Shown here piece by piece: positions 16,491 through 25,980 of a stretch of 64,000 nucleotides of DNA. Each line of letters begins with the position of its first letter. Position 1 is the stretch's first letter. The notes beneath the pieces are model-generated. The model was not told where the DNA came from. It was given only the letters and a program-made list of their open reading frames with translations, and did not search any database. Position numbers and translations under genes: made by a program. The stretch lies in the NCBI GenBank assembly GCA_021816775.1, contig JAKAXA010000012.1:41765-105764 (forward strand), given 5' to 3'. Origin of the DNA: Pseudomonadota bacterium. GTDB lineage: Bacteria; Pseudomonadota; Gammaproteobacteria; Steroidobacterales; Steroidobacteraceae.

Positions 16491-19144
16491 TGATTAAAGT
16501 TCCGTCTCATCTCGATGCCGTGATCGAGGCGGGGGGCACCCTGGTGATGCCGACCCGCCAGCGGGCCCACGCGCTGCGGCTGGCCCATGCGGCCGCGCAG
16601 CTGGCGCGCGGCCGGCGCGTCTGGGCGAGTCCCGACGTGCTGCCGCTGGAGGGTTGGCTGACCCGGGAGATCGAGCGCAGCGCGGCGCGTGCGCCCGGTG
16701 GCGCACTGCCGCCGCGCCTGCTGCGGCCCGCCGAGGAATGGCTGCTGTGGCGCGAGTGCGCGGCCGCCGCCACTTGGGATCTTGATCTGGTCAACCCCGG
16801 CGAGCTCGCCGAGGGGCTGCTCGGGGCGAGTCGCCTCGCCGCCGAGTTCGGCATCGAGCTGGCGGGCCGGCGCGCCGGTGCGCAGAGCGAGACCGCATTG
16901 CTGCTCGAGGTCGGACGGGCCGTCGCCGAGCGCAGCCGGGCGCTCGGCGCGTGCTCGCTCGACGAGGCGCTGCGTGGGTGCGGTGCGCTCGGTGATGCTC
17001 GCCCGGTCGCGCTGTGCGGGTTTCTCTGCGCCTCGCCGCGCCGGGGCGAGGTGCTCGCCGAGCGGCGTGCGCGCGGCTGGGATACCCACGGGTGCGAGCC
17101 GGCAGACTCCCTGGCGAACCCTGAGGTGGTGCATGCCGCCGATGAGCTGGAGGAGCTCGACCGCATTGCCGGCTGGTGCCGCGAGCGCCTTACGCTCGAT
17201 CCGGAGGGACGGCTGCTGGTGGTGCTGCCGGGCGGGGCGGGCCGCACCTCGCGTCTGGCGGCCCTGATCCGCCAGGCTCTCGATGTGCCGGGCGCCTACG
17301 GCGGAGCCGCCGCGGGCCTCGCGGGCATCGAAGGCGGCGAGCCGCTGACGCAGCACGCCGCAGCGCACCAGGCGCTGACGGGGCTTGCCCTGCTCGCCGG
17401 GCAGAGTCTGCCGCTCGAGACGCTGCTGGAATGGGTGCGCAGCCCGTTCTGGGTGGAGCCGGCCGAAGGGCGCGCGCGGCTCGACCTGTGGCTGCGCGAG
17501 CAGGCCCCGCCGGCGCTCGAGCGGCGCACGCTCTTGCGGCTGCTCACGGCCGCCCCGCTCGCCGCGGCGGGCGCCCTGGAGAGCCGCATCCGCGAGGCGG
17601 CCGGGGCGCTCGCAACGCCCTACGGCTCGCCCCGGGAGTGGTCCGAGCGCTTCCAGGCAGCGCTCGATGCGCTCGGCTGGCCCGGCGCCGCCGGGCTGGA
17701 CAGCCCCGCGCAGCAGACGCTTCTGCGCGTGCGCGAGCTGCTCGATGAATACGGCCAGCTCTCGGCCGCCGTGACGAGGCTCGAGTGCACGGCCGCGCTG
17801 GAGCGCCTGCGTGAACTGGCGGCGCGCACCGCGTACCGGCCTGCGGATGAGGATGCGCTGGTCACCGTGACCACCGCTCTCGCCGATCCGGTGGCGCGCT
17901 ACGACGGCATCTGGGTCGCGGGCCTGCGCCACGATGCGCTGCCACAGCCGCCGGCCCCCGATCCGTTCGTGCCGCTTCAGGCGCAGCTCGCCGCCGGCTA
18001 CCCGGCGGCATCGGCGGCCGGGCGGCTGCGCGAGGCACAGGCGCTGCTGGCGGCGTGGCGAGCCGCGACGCCCCACCTGGTGCTCTCGAGGCCGCTGCGC
18101 GCCGAGGACGTCGCACTGCTGCCGAGTCCGCTGCTTGCGCCGTGGCGCAACGGCGAGCGGCCCTCAGGCGAGCCGCTGCCGTGGCTGCCCGAGCGGGTGC
18201 ACCGCAACGATCAGCTCGAGGCGTGGCGCGATGCGGGCGTCCCCTGGGACGCGGCAGCGCCGCTGCCGTCGGGCACCCGCAGCCTCGAGCTGCAGAACGC
18301 GTGCCCGTTCCGGGCGTACGCCGAGCTGCGCCTGGGGTGCGAGCCGCTCGGCACGAGCGAGCCCGGCGTGCCGGCGGATCTGCGCGGCCGCCTGCTGCAC
18401 GCGGCGCTGCAGGCGTTGTGGCGCGAGCTCGGCGGCTCGAGCGGACTCGCCGCACTCGCCCCGGAGCGTCTCGATGAGCGCATCGGCGAGTGCGTCGAGG
18501 CGGCGGCCGGGGCGCTTCTGGCCGGGCAGAGCGCGCCGCCCTCGGCGGCGGCGCTCGCGCGTGAGCGGCGGCGTGCGATGCGCCTGATTCGTGCGCTGTG
18601 CGACCTCGAGCGCTGCCGTCCGGCCTTCACGGTGCGCGACACCGAGCGCGCCGCCCAACTGACGCTCGCGGGCCTGCGGCTCGATGTGCGCATCGATCGC
18701 ATCGATGCGCTCGAGGGCGGCGCTGTGGCCATCCTCGATTACAAGAGCGGGCGGCCGGTGCGCGCCGACTGGTACAGCGAGCGCCCCTCGCATCCGCAGC
18801 TGCTCGCCTATCTGGCCGCCCTGGGCGAGGCGGTGCGGGCGGTTGCGACGGTGCACCTGACGGCGCGGGAGATCGGCTTTGACGGCATCGCCGCGCAGGC
18901 GGATCTGGTGCCGGGGCTCGAGGCGGTCAAAGCCGCCGGCGAGGGCGAGGATGCCTGGCAGGGCCGGCTCGCGGCCTGGCACGCGCTCCTCGAGCGCCTG
19001 GCCGGCGCATTCGGGCAGGGCGAGGCCGCAGTCGACCCGAAGCCCGGTGCCTGCGAGTACTGCCATCTCCCCGCGCTCTGCCGCATCGGGGAGCGGCCCG
19101 AGGCGCCCGCCGCCCCGCAATCCGAGGCGGGAGCGCCTGAATGA
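16490..19144 (+). CDS. AddB-like PD-(D/E)XK nuclease/inactivated helicase subunit
   Basis: 884-residue protein of the AddB-like family often labelled 'probable DNA repair protein'. It pairs with the downstream UvrD-type helicase to process double-strand breaks. The C-terminal nuclease has DVRIDRIDAL, then ILDYKSGR with D750 and K752. Four cysteines, C605 (NACPF) and C855, C858 and C864 (CEYCHLPALC), match the iron-sulfur 'staple' of AddB nucleases. The N-terminal half lacks a canonical Walker A, as in many AddB proteins. The TTG start is uncertain: it falls at the edge of an inverted repeat and has no clear ribosome binding site; a GTG ten codons on is an alternative. It overlaps the next gene by four bases. 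Confidence 0.85.
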   Translation: MIKVPSHLDAVIEAGGTLVMPTRQRAHALRLAHAAAQLARGRRVWASPDVLPLEGWLTREIERSAARAPGGALPPRLLRPAEEWLLWRECAAAATWDLDLVNPGELAEGLLGASRLAAEFGIELAGRRAGAQSETALLLEVGRAVAERSRALGACSLDEALRGCGALGDARPVALCGFLCASPRRGEVLAERRARGWDTHGCEPADSLANPEVVHAADELEELDRIAGWCRERLTLDPEGRLLVVLPGGAGRTSRLAALIRQALDVPGAYGGAAAGLAGIEGGEPLTQHAAAHQALTGLALLAGQSLPLETLLEWVRSPFWVEPAEGRARLDLWLREQAPPALERRTLLRLLTAAPLAAAGALESRIREAAGALATPYGSPREWSERFQAALDALGWPGAAGLDSPAQQTLLRVRELLDEYGQLSAAVTRLECTAALERLRELAARTAYRPADEDALVTVTTALADPVARYDGIWVAGLRHDALPQPPAPDPFVPLQAQLAAGYPAASAAGRLREAQALLAAWRAATPHLVLSRPLRAEDVALLPSPLLAPWRNGERPSGEPLPWLPERVHRNDQLEAWRDAGVPWDAAAPLPSGTRSLELQNACPFRAYAELRLGCEPLGTSEPGVPADLRGRLLHAALQALWRELGGSSGLAALAPERLDERIGECVEAAAGALLAGQSAPPSAAALARERRRAMRLIRALCDLERCRPAFTVRDTERAAQLTLAGLRLDVRIDRIDALEGGAVAILDYKSGRPVRADWYSERPSHPQLLAYLAALGEAVRAVATVHLTAREIGFDGIAAQADLVPGLEAVKAAGEGEDAWQGRLAAWHALLERLAGAFGQGEAAVDPKPGACEYCHLPALCRIGERPEAPAAPQSEAGAPE

Positions 19145-22100
19145 GCCGCGCGGCCCCCTCCCAGGCGGTGCCAGACGATGAGGCCGCGCGCGAGCTCGCC
19201 ACCGATCCGCGCGAGTCGATCGTGCTGCAGGCGCCGGCCGGCTCGGGCAAGACCACGGTTCTGACGCAGCGAATGCTGCGGCTGCTCGCCGAGGTCGACG
19301 ACCCGCAGGAGATCCTGGCGATCACCTTCACCCGCAGGGCGGCCGCCGAGATGCGCCAGCGGATGTGCCGGGCGTTGAACGGGCAGTGCGACGAGGGGCC
19401 GCTCGGGCAGCGGTTCGAGGCGCTCGCCGCAGCGGTGCTCGAGCGCTCGGCAGCGCGCGGCTGGGGCCTGCGGGAGGATCCGGCGCGGCTGCGTATCCAG
19501 ACCATCGACGCGTTCAACCTCAACCTCGCCAACCGGCTGCCGCTGGCGGCGCGCAGCGGCGGGCCGCTCGCCCTCGGGGAGCGGCCCGAGGCGCTCTACC
19601 GGCTGGCCGCGCGCGAGACGCTGCTCGCGGCCGAGGACGATGCGTCGCTCGCGCGGGATGCCGATCTGTGGTTCGAGCGGCTCGACAACCGCTGGGGGAA
19701 CCTCGAGCGGCTGCTCGCGCAGATGCTCGCCGAGCGGGCGCACTGGCTGCCGCACGTGCTCGGCCACGCGCCCGAGGCCCTCAGCGAGCGGGTCGAGGAG
19801 AGCCTGCGGCGGGTGCTGTCCGCGGCCCTCGCCGGGGCGCTGGCGCTGCTCGATGGGCCGCTGCGCGAGGCGCTTCAGCGCCTGCCGGGGGTGGGTGCGC
19901 TCTCGTGCGATGCCGGGACGCTGCCGGCGTGGCGGCGGCTCGCTGAGCTGCTGCTCACGCAGAAGGGAGAGTGGCGGCGGGCGGTCAACCGCACGCAGGG
20001 TCCCGAGTACGCCGATCCGGCGGCGCGCGCGGCGCTGCTGGGGTGCATCGCGCAGCTCAGCGCCCTCGGGGCGGCGCAGTCACGCCTGCTCGAGGTGTCC
20101 CGCCTGCCCCCGCCCGCGCTCGAGCGCTGCGACGCGGCCGCGCTCGCGGCGCTCTCGCGCCTGCTGCGCGTCGCGGCGGCCGAACTGGAGGTGCGGTTCG
20201 CGATCGCGGGTGAGGTGGACTACACGCGCATCGCGGGGGCGGCGCGCGCGGCGCTCACCGAGGAGGGCGAGCCGAGCGATCTGGCGCTGCGCCTCGGGGT
20301 GGGCCTGCGGCACATCCTGGTCGATGAGTTTCAGGACACCTCCGCGCAGCAGACCGAGCTCATCGCCCGGCTCACCGCAGGTTGGGAGGGCGGCGACGGG
20401 CGCACGCTGTTCGTGGTGGGCGACCCGATGCAGTCGATCTACATGTTCCGCGAGGCCGAGGTCGGCTGCTTTCTCGCCGTGCGCGATCGCGGCATCGGCG
20501 CGCTGCGCCTGCGGCCGCTGCGCCTGACGCGCAATTTCCGTTCCGTGCCGGCGCTGATCGATTGGTCGAACGAGACTTTCGGCCGGCTGTTTCCCGCGGC
20601 GGACGATCTGCGCGCCAGCGCCGTGAGCTTCACGCCGAGCATGGCCGCAGCGGGCGCGGCGAGCGAGGCGGCCGCGCCGGTGGAGCTGCGGCTGTTGGTC
20701 TGCGCGGCTCGCGCGGCAGAGACCCGGGCCGTGGCCGAGCGCATCGCGGCGTTGAAGGCTGCCGATGCGCGCGCGTCGATCGCCGTGCTCGTCACCGCCC
20801 GGCGTCACGCCGAGAGCCTCATCAGCGCGCTGCAGGAGCGCGCCGTCGAGGCGATCGGCGTGCATCTGGTGCCGCTGGCGCAGGTGCCGGTGGTGCGCGA
20901 CCTCGTGGCGCTCACCCGGGCGCTCTGTCATCTCGGGGACCGCACGGCGTGGCTCGCGGTCCTGCGCTCGCCGTGGTGCGGGTTGACGCTGAAGACGCTG
21001 ACCGGCCTCAGCGGCCGTCACGATGCGCAGCTGCCGTGGGAGGCGCTCAACGACCCCTCGCGCCTGGACGCGTGCGAACCGCCCGAGCGCGCGCGGCTCG
21101 AGCGGGTGAGGGCGGTGTTGGGTGAGGCGCTGGCGCGGCGCGGCCTGCGGCCGTTCGCCGATTGGTTGGAGGAGACCTGGCTGCGCCTCGGGGGCGCCGA
21201 TGCGTATCCGCGCGACACTCTGCACGATGCGCGCGCCTTCTTCGCCGCCGTGAGCGAGCGCGAGGCGCTCCTCGGGCGCGAGGGCAGCGGGGCCCTCGAT
21301 GAGCTGCTCGCGAACCTCTACGCCGAGCCGCGCGCCCGCGCCGATCAGCCCGTGCAGATCCTCACGGTCCATCACGCCAAGGGGCTGGAGTTCGACCACG
21401 TGTTGATTCCGGGGCTCGACCGGCGCGCCAACCACGACCGCGAGCCGCTGCTGCGCTGGCTCGACCTGCCGCGCGAGCAGGCCGGCCAGAGCGATCTGCT
21501 GCTCGCGCCGGCCCCGGCGGTGGGCGCCGAGGATCCGCGCGGGGTCGGCGCCTTTCTGAAGCACCTGCGCGAGCGGCGCGGCGAGCACGAGCAGCTGCGG
21601 CTGCTCTATGTCGCGGCCACGCGCGCCCGGCGCTCGCTCCATCTGTACGCAACGCTCAAGCCGAAACGCGCAGCGGAGCGGCCGCGCCCGGCCCGCGGCA
21701 CGCCGCTCGCGCGGCTCTGGCCGGCCCTCGGCGCGCAGTTTCTCGCCTCGGTCACCACCGCCGAGGTCGCCTGCGTGGCGCCCGCGCCCGAGCGCCTCGG
21801 CGCCGCACTCGTGCGCCTCGACCCGCAGTGGCGGGCGCCCAATGCGCCCCCGCCGCGGCTGCCGGCGCGCCTGCCGCTGGCGGGCCAGTCGCTCGAGCCG
21901 CCGCAGTTCAGCTGGGTGCAGGAGACCGCGCGGCACATCGGCACGGTGGTGCATGCGGCGCTGCAGTCATTCGCGGCGGCCGCGCCCCTGCCCGAGCGGC
22001 CCGCGATCGAGGCGGGCGCCGCGTTCTATCGGGCGCAGCTGCGCCGCTACGGCGTGCCCGAGAGCGAACTCGAGCCGGCCACGGCGCGCGTGCTCGCCGC

Positions 22101-22437
22101 GCTCGCCGGCACGGTGGAGGATGCGCGCGGGCGATGGATACTCGATGCCGGCCATCGCGAGGCGGCGAGCGAGCTGGCGCTGATGGGGCTGGCCGAGGGA
22201 AGGCTGCGCAGCATCGTCATCGACCGCTCGTTCATCGATGCGCAGGGCGTGCGCTGGGTGATCGACTTCAAGACCAGCACTCACGAGGGCGGACGGCTCG
22301 AGGCGTTCATCGCCCGCGAGGCGCAGCGCTATCGGGCGCAGCTCGCCGTGTATGCTGCGCTTGCGCGCGAGCTCGGCCCCGAGCCGGTGCGTGCGGGGCT
22401 GTACTTCCCGCTGCTCGGGGCGTTCCAGGAGGTTTGA
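19141..22437 (+). CDS. AddA-like UvrD/RecB family helicase-nuclease
   Basis: 1098-residue superfamily 1A helicase with a C-terminal nuclease, the motor of the break-repair pair. Walker A APAGSGKTTV is at residues 31-40, motif Ia is seen as ITFTRRAAAEMRQRM, Walker B/motif II is VDEFQDTS near 394, and motif III is VVGDPMQSIYMFREAE. Motif V/VI are seen as VQILTVHHAKGLEFDHV and RLLYVAATRARR. The C-terminal nuclease motif WVIDFKTSTHEGG is near 1040. The ATG overlaps the upstream stop (ATGA), showing tight coupling. Together the two genes replace or supplement RecBCD; which system the genome otherwise has cannot be told from this window. Confidence 0.9.
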   Translation: MSRAAPSQAVPDDEAARELATDPRESIVLQAPAGSGKTTVLTQRMLRLLAEVDDPQEILAITFTRRAAAEMRQRMCRALNGQCDEGPLGQRFEALAAAVLERSAARGWGLREDPARLRIQTIDAFNLNLANRLPLAARSGGPLALGERPEALYRLAARETLLAAEDDASLARDADLWFERLDNRWGNLERLLAQMLAERAHWLPHVLGHAPEALSERVEESLRRVLSAALAGALALLDGPLREALQRLPGVGALSCDAGTLPAWRRLAELLLTQKGEWRRAVNRTQGPEYADPAARAALLGCIAQLSALGAAQSRLLEVSRLPPPALERCDAAALAALSRLLRVAAAELEVRFAIAGEVDYTRIAGAARAALTEEGEPSDLALRLGVGLRHILVDEFQDTSAQQTELIARLTAGWEGGDGRTLFVVGDPMQSIYMFREAEVGCFLAVRDRGIGALRLRPLRLTRNFRSVPALIDWSNETFGRLFPAADDLRASAVSFTPSMAAAGAASEAAAPVELRLLVCAARAAETRAVAERIAALKAADARASIAVLVTARRHAESLISALQERAVEAIGVHLVPLAQVPVVRDLVALTRALCHLGDRTAWLAVLRSPWCGLTLKTLTGLSGRHDAQLPWEALNDPSRLDACEPPERARLERVRAVLGEALARRGLRPFADWLEETWLRLGGADAYPRDTLHDARAFFAAVSEREALLGREGSGALDELLANLYAEPRARADQPVQILTVHHAKGLEFDHVLIPGLDRRANHDREPLLRWLDLPREQAGQSDLLLAPAPAVGAEDPRGVGAFLKHLRERRGEHEQLRLLYVAATRARRSLHLYATLKPKRAAERPRPARGTPLARLWPALGAQFLASVTTAEVACVAPAPERLGAALVRLDPQWRAPNAPPPRLPARLPLAGQSLEPPQFSWVQETARHIGTVVHAALQSFAAAAPLPERPAIEAGAAFYRAQLRRYGVPESELEPATARVLAALAGTVEDARGRWILDAGHREAASELALMGLAEGRLRSIVIDRSFIDAQGVRWVIDFKTSTHEGGRLEAFIAREAQRYRAQLAVYAALARELGPEPVRAGLYFPLLGAFQEV

Positions 22438-22442
22438 GCGCC

Positions 22443-23177
22443 TCAGTACGTGCCCGAAAGGGCGAACGGACGCAGACCCTCGGCGTCCGGGGCGCCCAGG
22501 TACTGCAGCGCCTGCACCAGCGACGGCGCCGCACCGGCGCGCGCGGCAACCCGGGCGCGCAGCACGTACCCGGGCTGGGCGGTCAGGCGCAGCGTGCCGG
22601 TCAGGGCGAGCGGGCCGCCAAGGTCCTGCAGGCGCCCCACCGGCTCGCCCGGGGCGCTCGGGAAGGTCACGGTGAAGCCGCCGAGCGGGGTGACCTGGCC
22701 GCTGCTGTCGATGAGGTGACGCACCGTCAGGCGTCCCTGCAACCGCTCGATCGCGCCGTCACGGGCCACCTCGATGCGCGCGAGATCCGCCTCGAGCAGG
22801 CCGCTGATGTACGGTGGCAGGATCGGCACCAGCGCCGGTGAGAGCGGGAGGCGCGCGTGCACGGCGCGCCCATGCAGTGGGCCGTTCCAGCCCATGCTGA
22901 ACTGGCCACTCGCCGAAGCGTCGCCGCGTACCGCGGTCAGTTGGACGCTGACGCGCCCGTGCAGCAGAGCACGCGGATGCACTTGCCAGGCAAGCTGATC
23001 GAGCGCCACCCCGCGAACGCGCACACCCGCGCAGTAGCCGTCCCAGAGCGAGCCGGAGGCGCTGGCGCAGGTCAGCTCGGAGTGCAGCGCAGGCAGGATC
23101 CAGGCGGCCGGCAGCCGGGCGATCAGCACGGCGGCGAAGGCCAGGGCCGCGAGCACGATGATGACGAGGCGCCGCAA
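22443..23177 (-). CDS. gspN: Type II secretion system protein N
   Basis: Accessory inner-membrane protein of the type II secretion apparatus. The 244-residue protein has one N-terminal membrane helix (about 4-24, LVIIVLAALAFAAVLIA) and a periplasmic beta-rich domain. GSLWDGYCAGVRVRG (about 42-56) and the later PLGGFTVTFP block are typical of GspN. It ends five bases from the convergent addA-like gene, with no terminator between them. It is the last gene of a gspG-N cluster. The identification rests on both sequence and position. Confidence 0.82.
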   Translation of the reverse strand: MRRLVIIVLAALAFAAVLIARLPAAWILPALHSELTCASASGSLWDGYCAGVRVRGVALDQLAWQVHPRALLHGRVSVQLTAVRGDASASGQFSMGWNGPLHGRAVHARLPLSPALVPILPPYISGLLEADLARIEVARDGAIERLQGRLTVRHLIDSSGQVTPLGGFTVTFPSAPGEPVGRLQDLGGPLALTGTLRLTAQPGYVLRARVAARAGAAPSLVQALQYLGAPDAEGLRPFALSGTY

Positions 23178-23180
23178 AGA

Positions 23181-23657
23181 TCAGGGCCGTTTCAGATCGA
23201 GCGAGGCGTTGACCAGGCCGGGGGCGCCGGAGGCCTGGATGCGCGCACCCGTGACCTCGACGCCGTCGTCCTGGTGCAGCCGCGCGAGCCAGCCGACCAT
23301 CCGATCGAAGGGCGCGCGCTGCAGCTGCAGATTCAGGCCGCTCGGCCCGCTCGGGGTGCTGCCCGTCAGCGCCGAGCCGAGGCCTGACTGGCGCGCGGAC
23401 TGGTCGATCAGCACGATCAGCGGCAGTGTCGAGCCTCGGCGCACGGGAGCCGCCGCCAGCTCAGGAGCGATGCGGCGCATCCAGGCGAGCTCGGTGGTCC
23501 GGCGCGCGACGTCGCGGCGCAGCTGTGCGACGTGGCGCTCGAGCGGCAGCACCACCGCCAGCACGAACAGCACGGCGGCGATCACCCCGCCGAAGGCAAG
23601 CGTGCGCCGCTCCCGCGAAGAGAGGTTGCCCAGCGAGGCCAATGACCATCCAGCCAT
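23181..23657 (-). CDS. gspM: Type II secretion system protein M
   Basis: Inner-membrane platform protein that pairs with GspL. It has 158 residues, with the pattern LSSRERRTLAFGGVIAAVLF near the N-terminus leading into a single membrane helix (about 21-40). A coiled periplasmic segment follows (RDVARRTTELAWMRRIAPEL), then a ferredoxin-like domain. GspM proteins are poorly conserved, so the assignment relies on this N-terminal pattern and on position between gspL and gspN, three bases from each. Confidence 0.85.
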   Translation of the reverse strand: MAGWSLASLGNLSSRERRTLAFGGVIAAVLFVLAVVLPLERHVAQLRRDVARRTTELAWMRRIAPELAAAPVRRGSTLPLIVLIDQSARQSGLGSALTGSTPSGPSGLNLQLQRAPFDRMVGWLARLHQDDGVEVTGARIQASGAPGLVNASLDLKRP

Positions 23658-23660
23658 GGG

Positions 23661-24878
23661 TCAGTGTCCGCGCTGCATGCGGATCCCGCCCTCGAACCCG
23701 CCGCGGGTGGCGCTGCCGCCGGTCAGGCGGGCCTGCCAGCCCTGGCGGCCGAGCGACTGAGCGAGCTGATTCAACGCCTCGACCGAGGGGGCGGTGAGGC
23801 TCAAGGTCACCGCACCGGACTGAAAGGTGAGCGCCCTCAGCTGCATGCCGGGGCCGGCGGCCCGGGCCTGGGCCAGAGCGGCGAGCGCATTGAGAAAGCC
23901 CCCGCCCGATCGGGCCGCGCGCACCTCGGCCAGCCGCTCGGCCATGCGGCGGTGCGCCTCGGCCGGGTCGCTCGTCCCGGGCATGGCGGAGTGATACACC
24001 TGGGCGATCGCCGCCTCGAGCGCGCGCTCGCGCCGGTGCAGCACCACGAGCTCGATGCCCTGGCCGATCAGATGGACGCCGATCAGCGCGGCGAGCAGCA
24101 CTCCCGCCCAGCGCCACGCGCGCCAGCCCGCGACCAGCGAGCGGTTGGGCGCGTACGGACCCTGCAGCAGATTGATGGCCTCGCTCGAGGGCAGCCCCTG
24201 GGCGAGCAGCCCGAGCGCATCGCCCGGCAGGCGCTGCACCTGCAGCGCCTCGAAGCGCTCGCGCAGCGCCTCGACCTGCGCCCCGTGGCGCTGCCACTCG
24301 GCCGCGCCGGTGTACAGAATCAGGCCGCGGGTCGCCTCCTCGTCGCGCGCCAGCTCGAGCGCCTCGCCGAGCGCCTCGGCGGCGAGCATCAGCACCTCGC
24401 CGCCGGGGGTGCGCACGGTCACGGAGTCCTCCTCGAGCAGCGCCACCGCCTGGGCGGGGTTGCGCGGCAGCAGCTGGCTGTCGGCGTAGAGCGCGGCCGG
24501 CTCGATGCCGCCGGCGCGCAGCGCGGCGAGCCACTCGTCCATGCGCCGGCGGGCGACCACTGCGACGGGCGTGCGGCCCGCGCCGTCGCGCCGGCCGACG
24601 GCGAAGTGCAGCGTGTCGATGTCTTCGGCGAGCTGCTCCTCCAGAGCGTACGGCACGAGCTGCTGGAGCTTCACGCTCGAGCGAGCCGGCGGCAGCTGCG
24701 CGTGCGTCAGCAGCACATCGGCGCCGGGCACGAGCACGATCACCGGGCGAGCCCCGGCTCGCGCCGCCGCCAGGCTCAGCGGCCCGCTCTCAGGCGAGGC
24801 ACCGGCATGGCCGGTGGCGAGCCAGGTCGCCTGGGACTGCGCGCCGTGGGGAAGCCTGAGCAGAAGCGAGTCGGCCAT
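23661..24878 (-). CDS. gspL: Type II secretion system protein L
   Basis: GspL links the cytoplasmic ATPase GspE to the inner-membrane platform. About 405 residues from MADSLLLRLPHG; the frame is open 20 codons further, but that extension lacks homolog resemblance. The cytoplasmic actin-like domain contains SVKLQQLVPYALEEQLAEDID (part of the conserved PYALEEQL motif near 80-87) and INLLQGPYAPNR just before the single membrane helix at about 255-275. A periplasmic ferredoxin-like domain follows. GspE itself is not in the window. Confidence 0.9.
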   Translation of the reverse strand: MADSLLLRLPHGAQSQATWLATGHAGASPESGPLSLAAARAGARPVIVLVPGADVLLTHAQLPPARSSVKLQQLVPYALEEQLAEDIDTLHFAVGRRDGAGRTPVAVVARRRMDEWLAALRAGGIEPAALYADSQLLPRNPAQAVALLEEDSVTVRTPGGEVLMLAAEALGEALELARDEEATRGLILYTGAAEWQRHGAQVEALRERFEALQVQRLPGDALGLLAQGLPSSEAINLLQGPYAPNRSLVAGWRAWRWAGVLLAALIGVHLIGQGIELVVLHRRERALEAAIAQVYHSAMPGTSDPAEAHRRMAERLAEVRAARSGGGFLNALAALAQARAAGPGMQLRALTFQSGAVTLSLTAPSVEALNQLAQSLGRQGWQARLTGGSATRGGFEGGIRMQRGH

Positions 24879-24897
24879 CGGGCAATCGTAGCCCAAG

Positions 24898-25980
24898 TCA
24901 ATCGGGCGTGTCGCTGCGCAGAACCGGCTGCACCGCACCGTTGGTGTCGCGGTACAGCACCGAGTAGAGGGTGAACTGGTTGCTGCCCGAGCGTATCACG
25001 CTGGTCAGGCGGAACCACTGCGAGGTCTGCGCGAACAGCTGCTGGAAGTTGCTCTGCGGGGCGCCGGCGCCGGGGGCGCTGCCGGTCGGGCTCGAGGAGA
25101 GGGTGTTGGACATGGCCGTCTTGAACTCGGCCAGCGTCGGGAAGCACCCGCCGGCGGAGGCGCGGTCCTTGGCGAAGCGGCGCGGATCGGCGCTGAATTG
25201 GGTGTGCCCGAGGTAGGCATCGAGGACGTAGGCAGAGGCCGTGCACACGTTCACGGGCGTGCCCACCGGCAGCGCGGTGACGTAGGGGGCGATGCGCGCG
25301 AAGCGCGCGCGCCCGAAGCCCGGCAGCGCCAGCAGCTCGCTCGCGCTGGTCACGGGGAGATTCGGGGTGTGGTAGGGGGGGTTCATCTCGACGTAGGCGC
25401 TCTCGGCGGGCGCGCCGGGAATCGCCGGCGTCGGGCTCTTGTCGATCCAGTTGACCCAATCGTCCGCCCAGTGCGGGCCCAGCCCGACGAGAGTCAGCAG
25501 ACGCTGAAAGGCGGTCAGCTGCTGCGTGTTCACCGTCACGCCGTCGGCGGCAACCAGGTTGTTGAGGTTGAAGCGTCCCTCCAGGTCCTCGAGCGAGGCC
25601 TCGAGCGTCACCCCCCGGGAGACCGCCAGCGGCCCGATCGGCTCGGCCCAGCGCTGCTGCAGATCGGTCAGGCCCGGATCGGCGCGAAAGGTCTGCTGCA
25701 GCCCGTAGGCGGCGAACGCCTCGGTGCCCTGCGTGACGAGCAGCGCCTGATCGTAGTCGAATGCCCCGATGGTGCGCCGCGCGGTCATCGCGTTGTGGTA
25801 GGCGAGCGTTGCGGCGATCACCGTGGCGAGCGCCACCAGCAGGATCGCGACCAGCAGGGCCACACCGCGCTGGCGCGAGGGGTGCGCCGCCGGGCGGCGA
25901 AGGGCCGACCGGCGCAGGCCGGGCGGGCTGCCCTGGCCTGCGGGTCGCACAGCGCGGCGTGCGTGAGCCCGGCGCCTCAT
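24898..25980 (-). CDS. gspK: Type II secretion system minor pseudopilin K
   Basis: GspK caps the pseudopilus tip with GspI and GspJ. About 360 residues, starting MRRRAHARRA; the ATG overlaps the gspJ stop by four bases. A prepilin-like N-terminus QRGVALLVAILLVALATVIA (about residues 37-56) follows an unusually long basic leader of some 38 residues. The large alpha domain includes LEDLEGRFNLNNLV and the helix-hairpin-helix-like SASELLALPGFGRARF, both diagnostic. As in other GspK proteins, the +5 Glu of major pseudopilins is absent. Confidence 0.88.
   Translation of the reverse strand: MRRRAHARRAVRPAGQGSPPGLRRSALRRPAAHPSRQRGVALLVAILLVALATVIAATLAYHNAMTARRTIGAFDYDQALLVTQGTEAFAAYGLQQTFRADPGLTDLQQRWAEPIGPLAVSRGVTLEASLEDLEGRFNLNNLVAADGVTVNTQQLTAFQRLLTLVGLGPHWADDWVNWIDKSPTPAIPGAPAESAYVEMNPPYHTPNLPVTSASELLALPGFGRARFARIAPYVTALPVGTPVNVCTASAYVLDAYLGHTQFSADPRRFAKDRASAGGCFPTLAEFKTAMSNTLSSSPTGSAPGAGAPQSNFQQLFAQTSQWFRLTSVIRSGSNQFTLYSVLYRDTNGAVQPVLRSDTPD

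Noticed and set aside
16460..18076. Long open frame antisense to the addB-like gene (about 538 codons)
   Set aside because: Composition is Arg/Gln/His-rich without any domain, and it mirrors a gene with clear motifs. In GC-rich DNA the complementary frame is often open.
20080..21954. Long open frame antisense to the addA-like gene (about 624 codons)
   Set aside because: Same reason: no recognisable family, biased composition, and the sense strand carries all helicase motifs.
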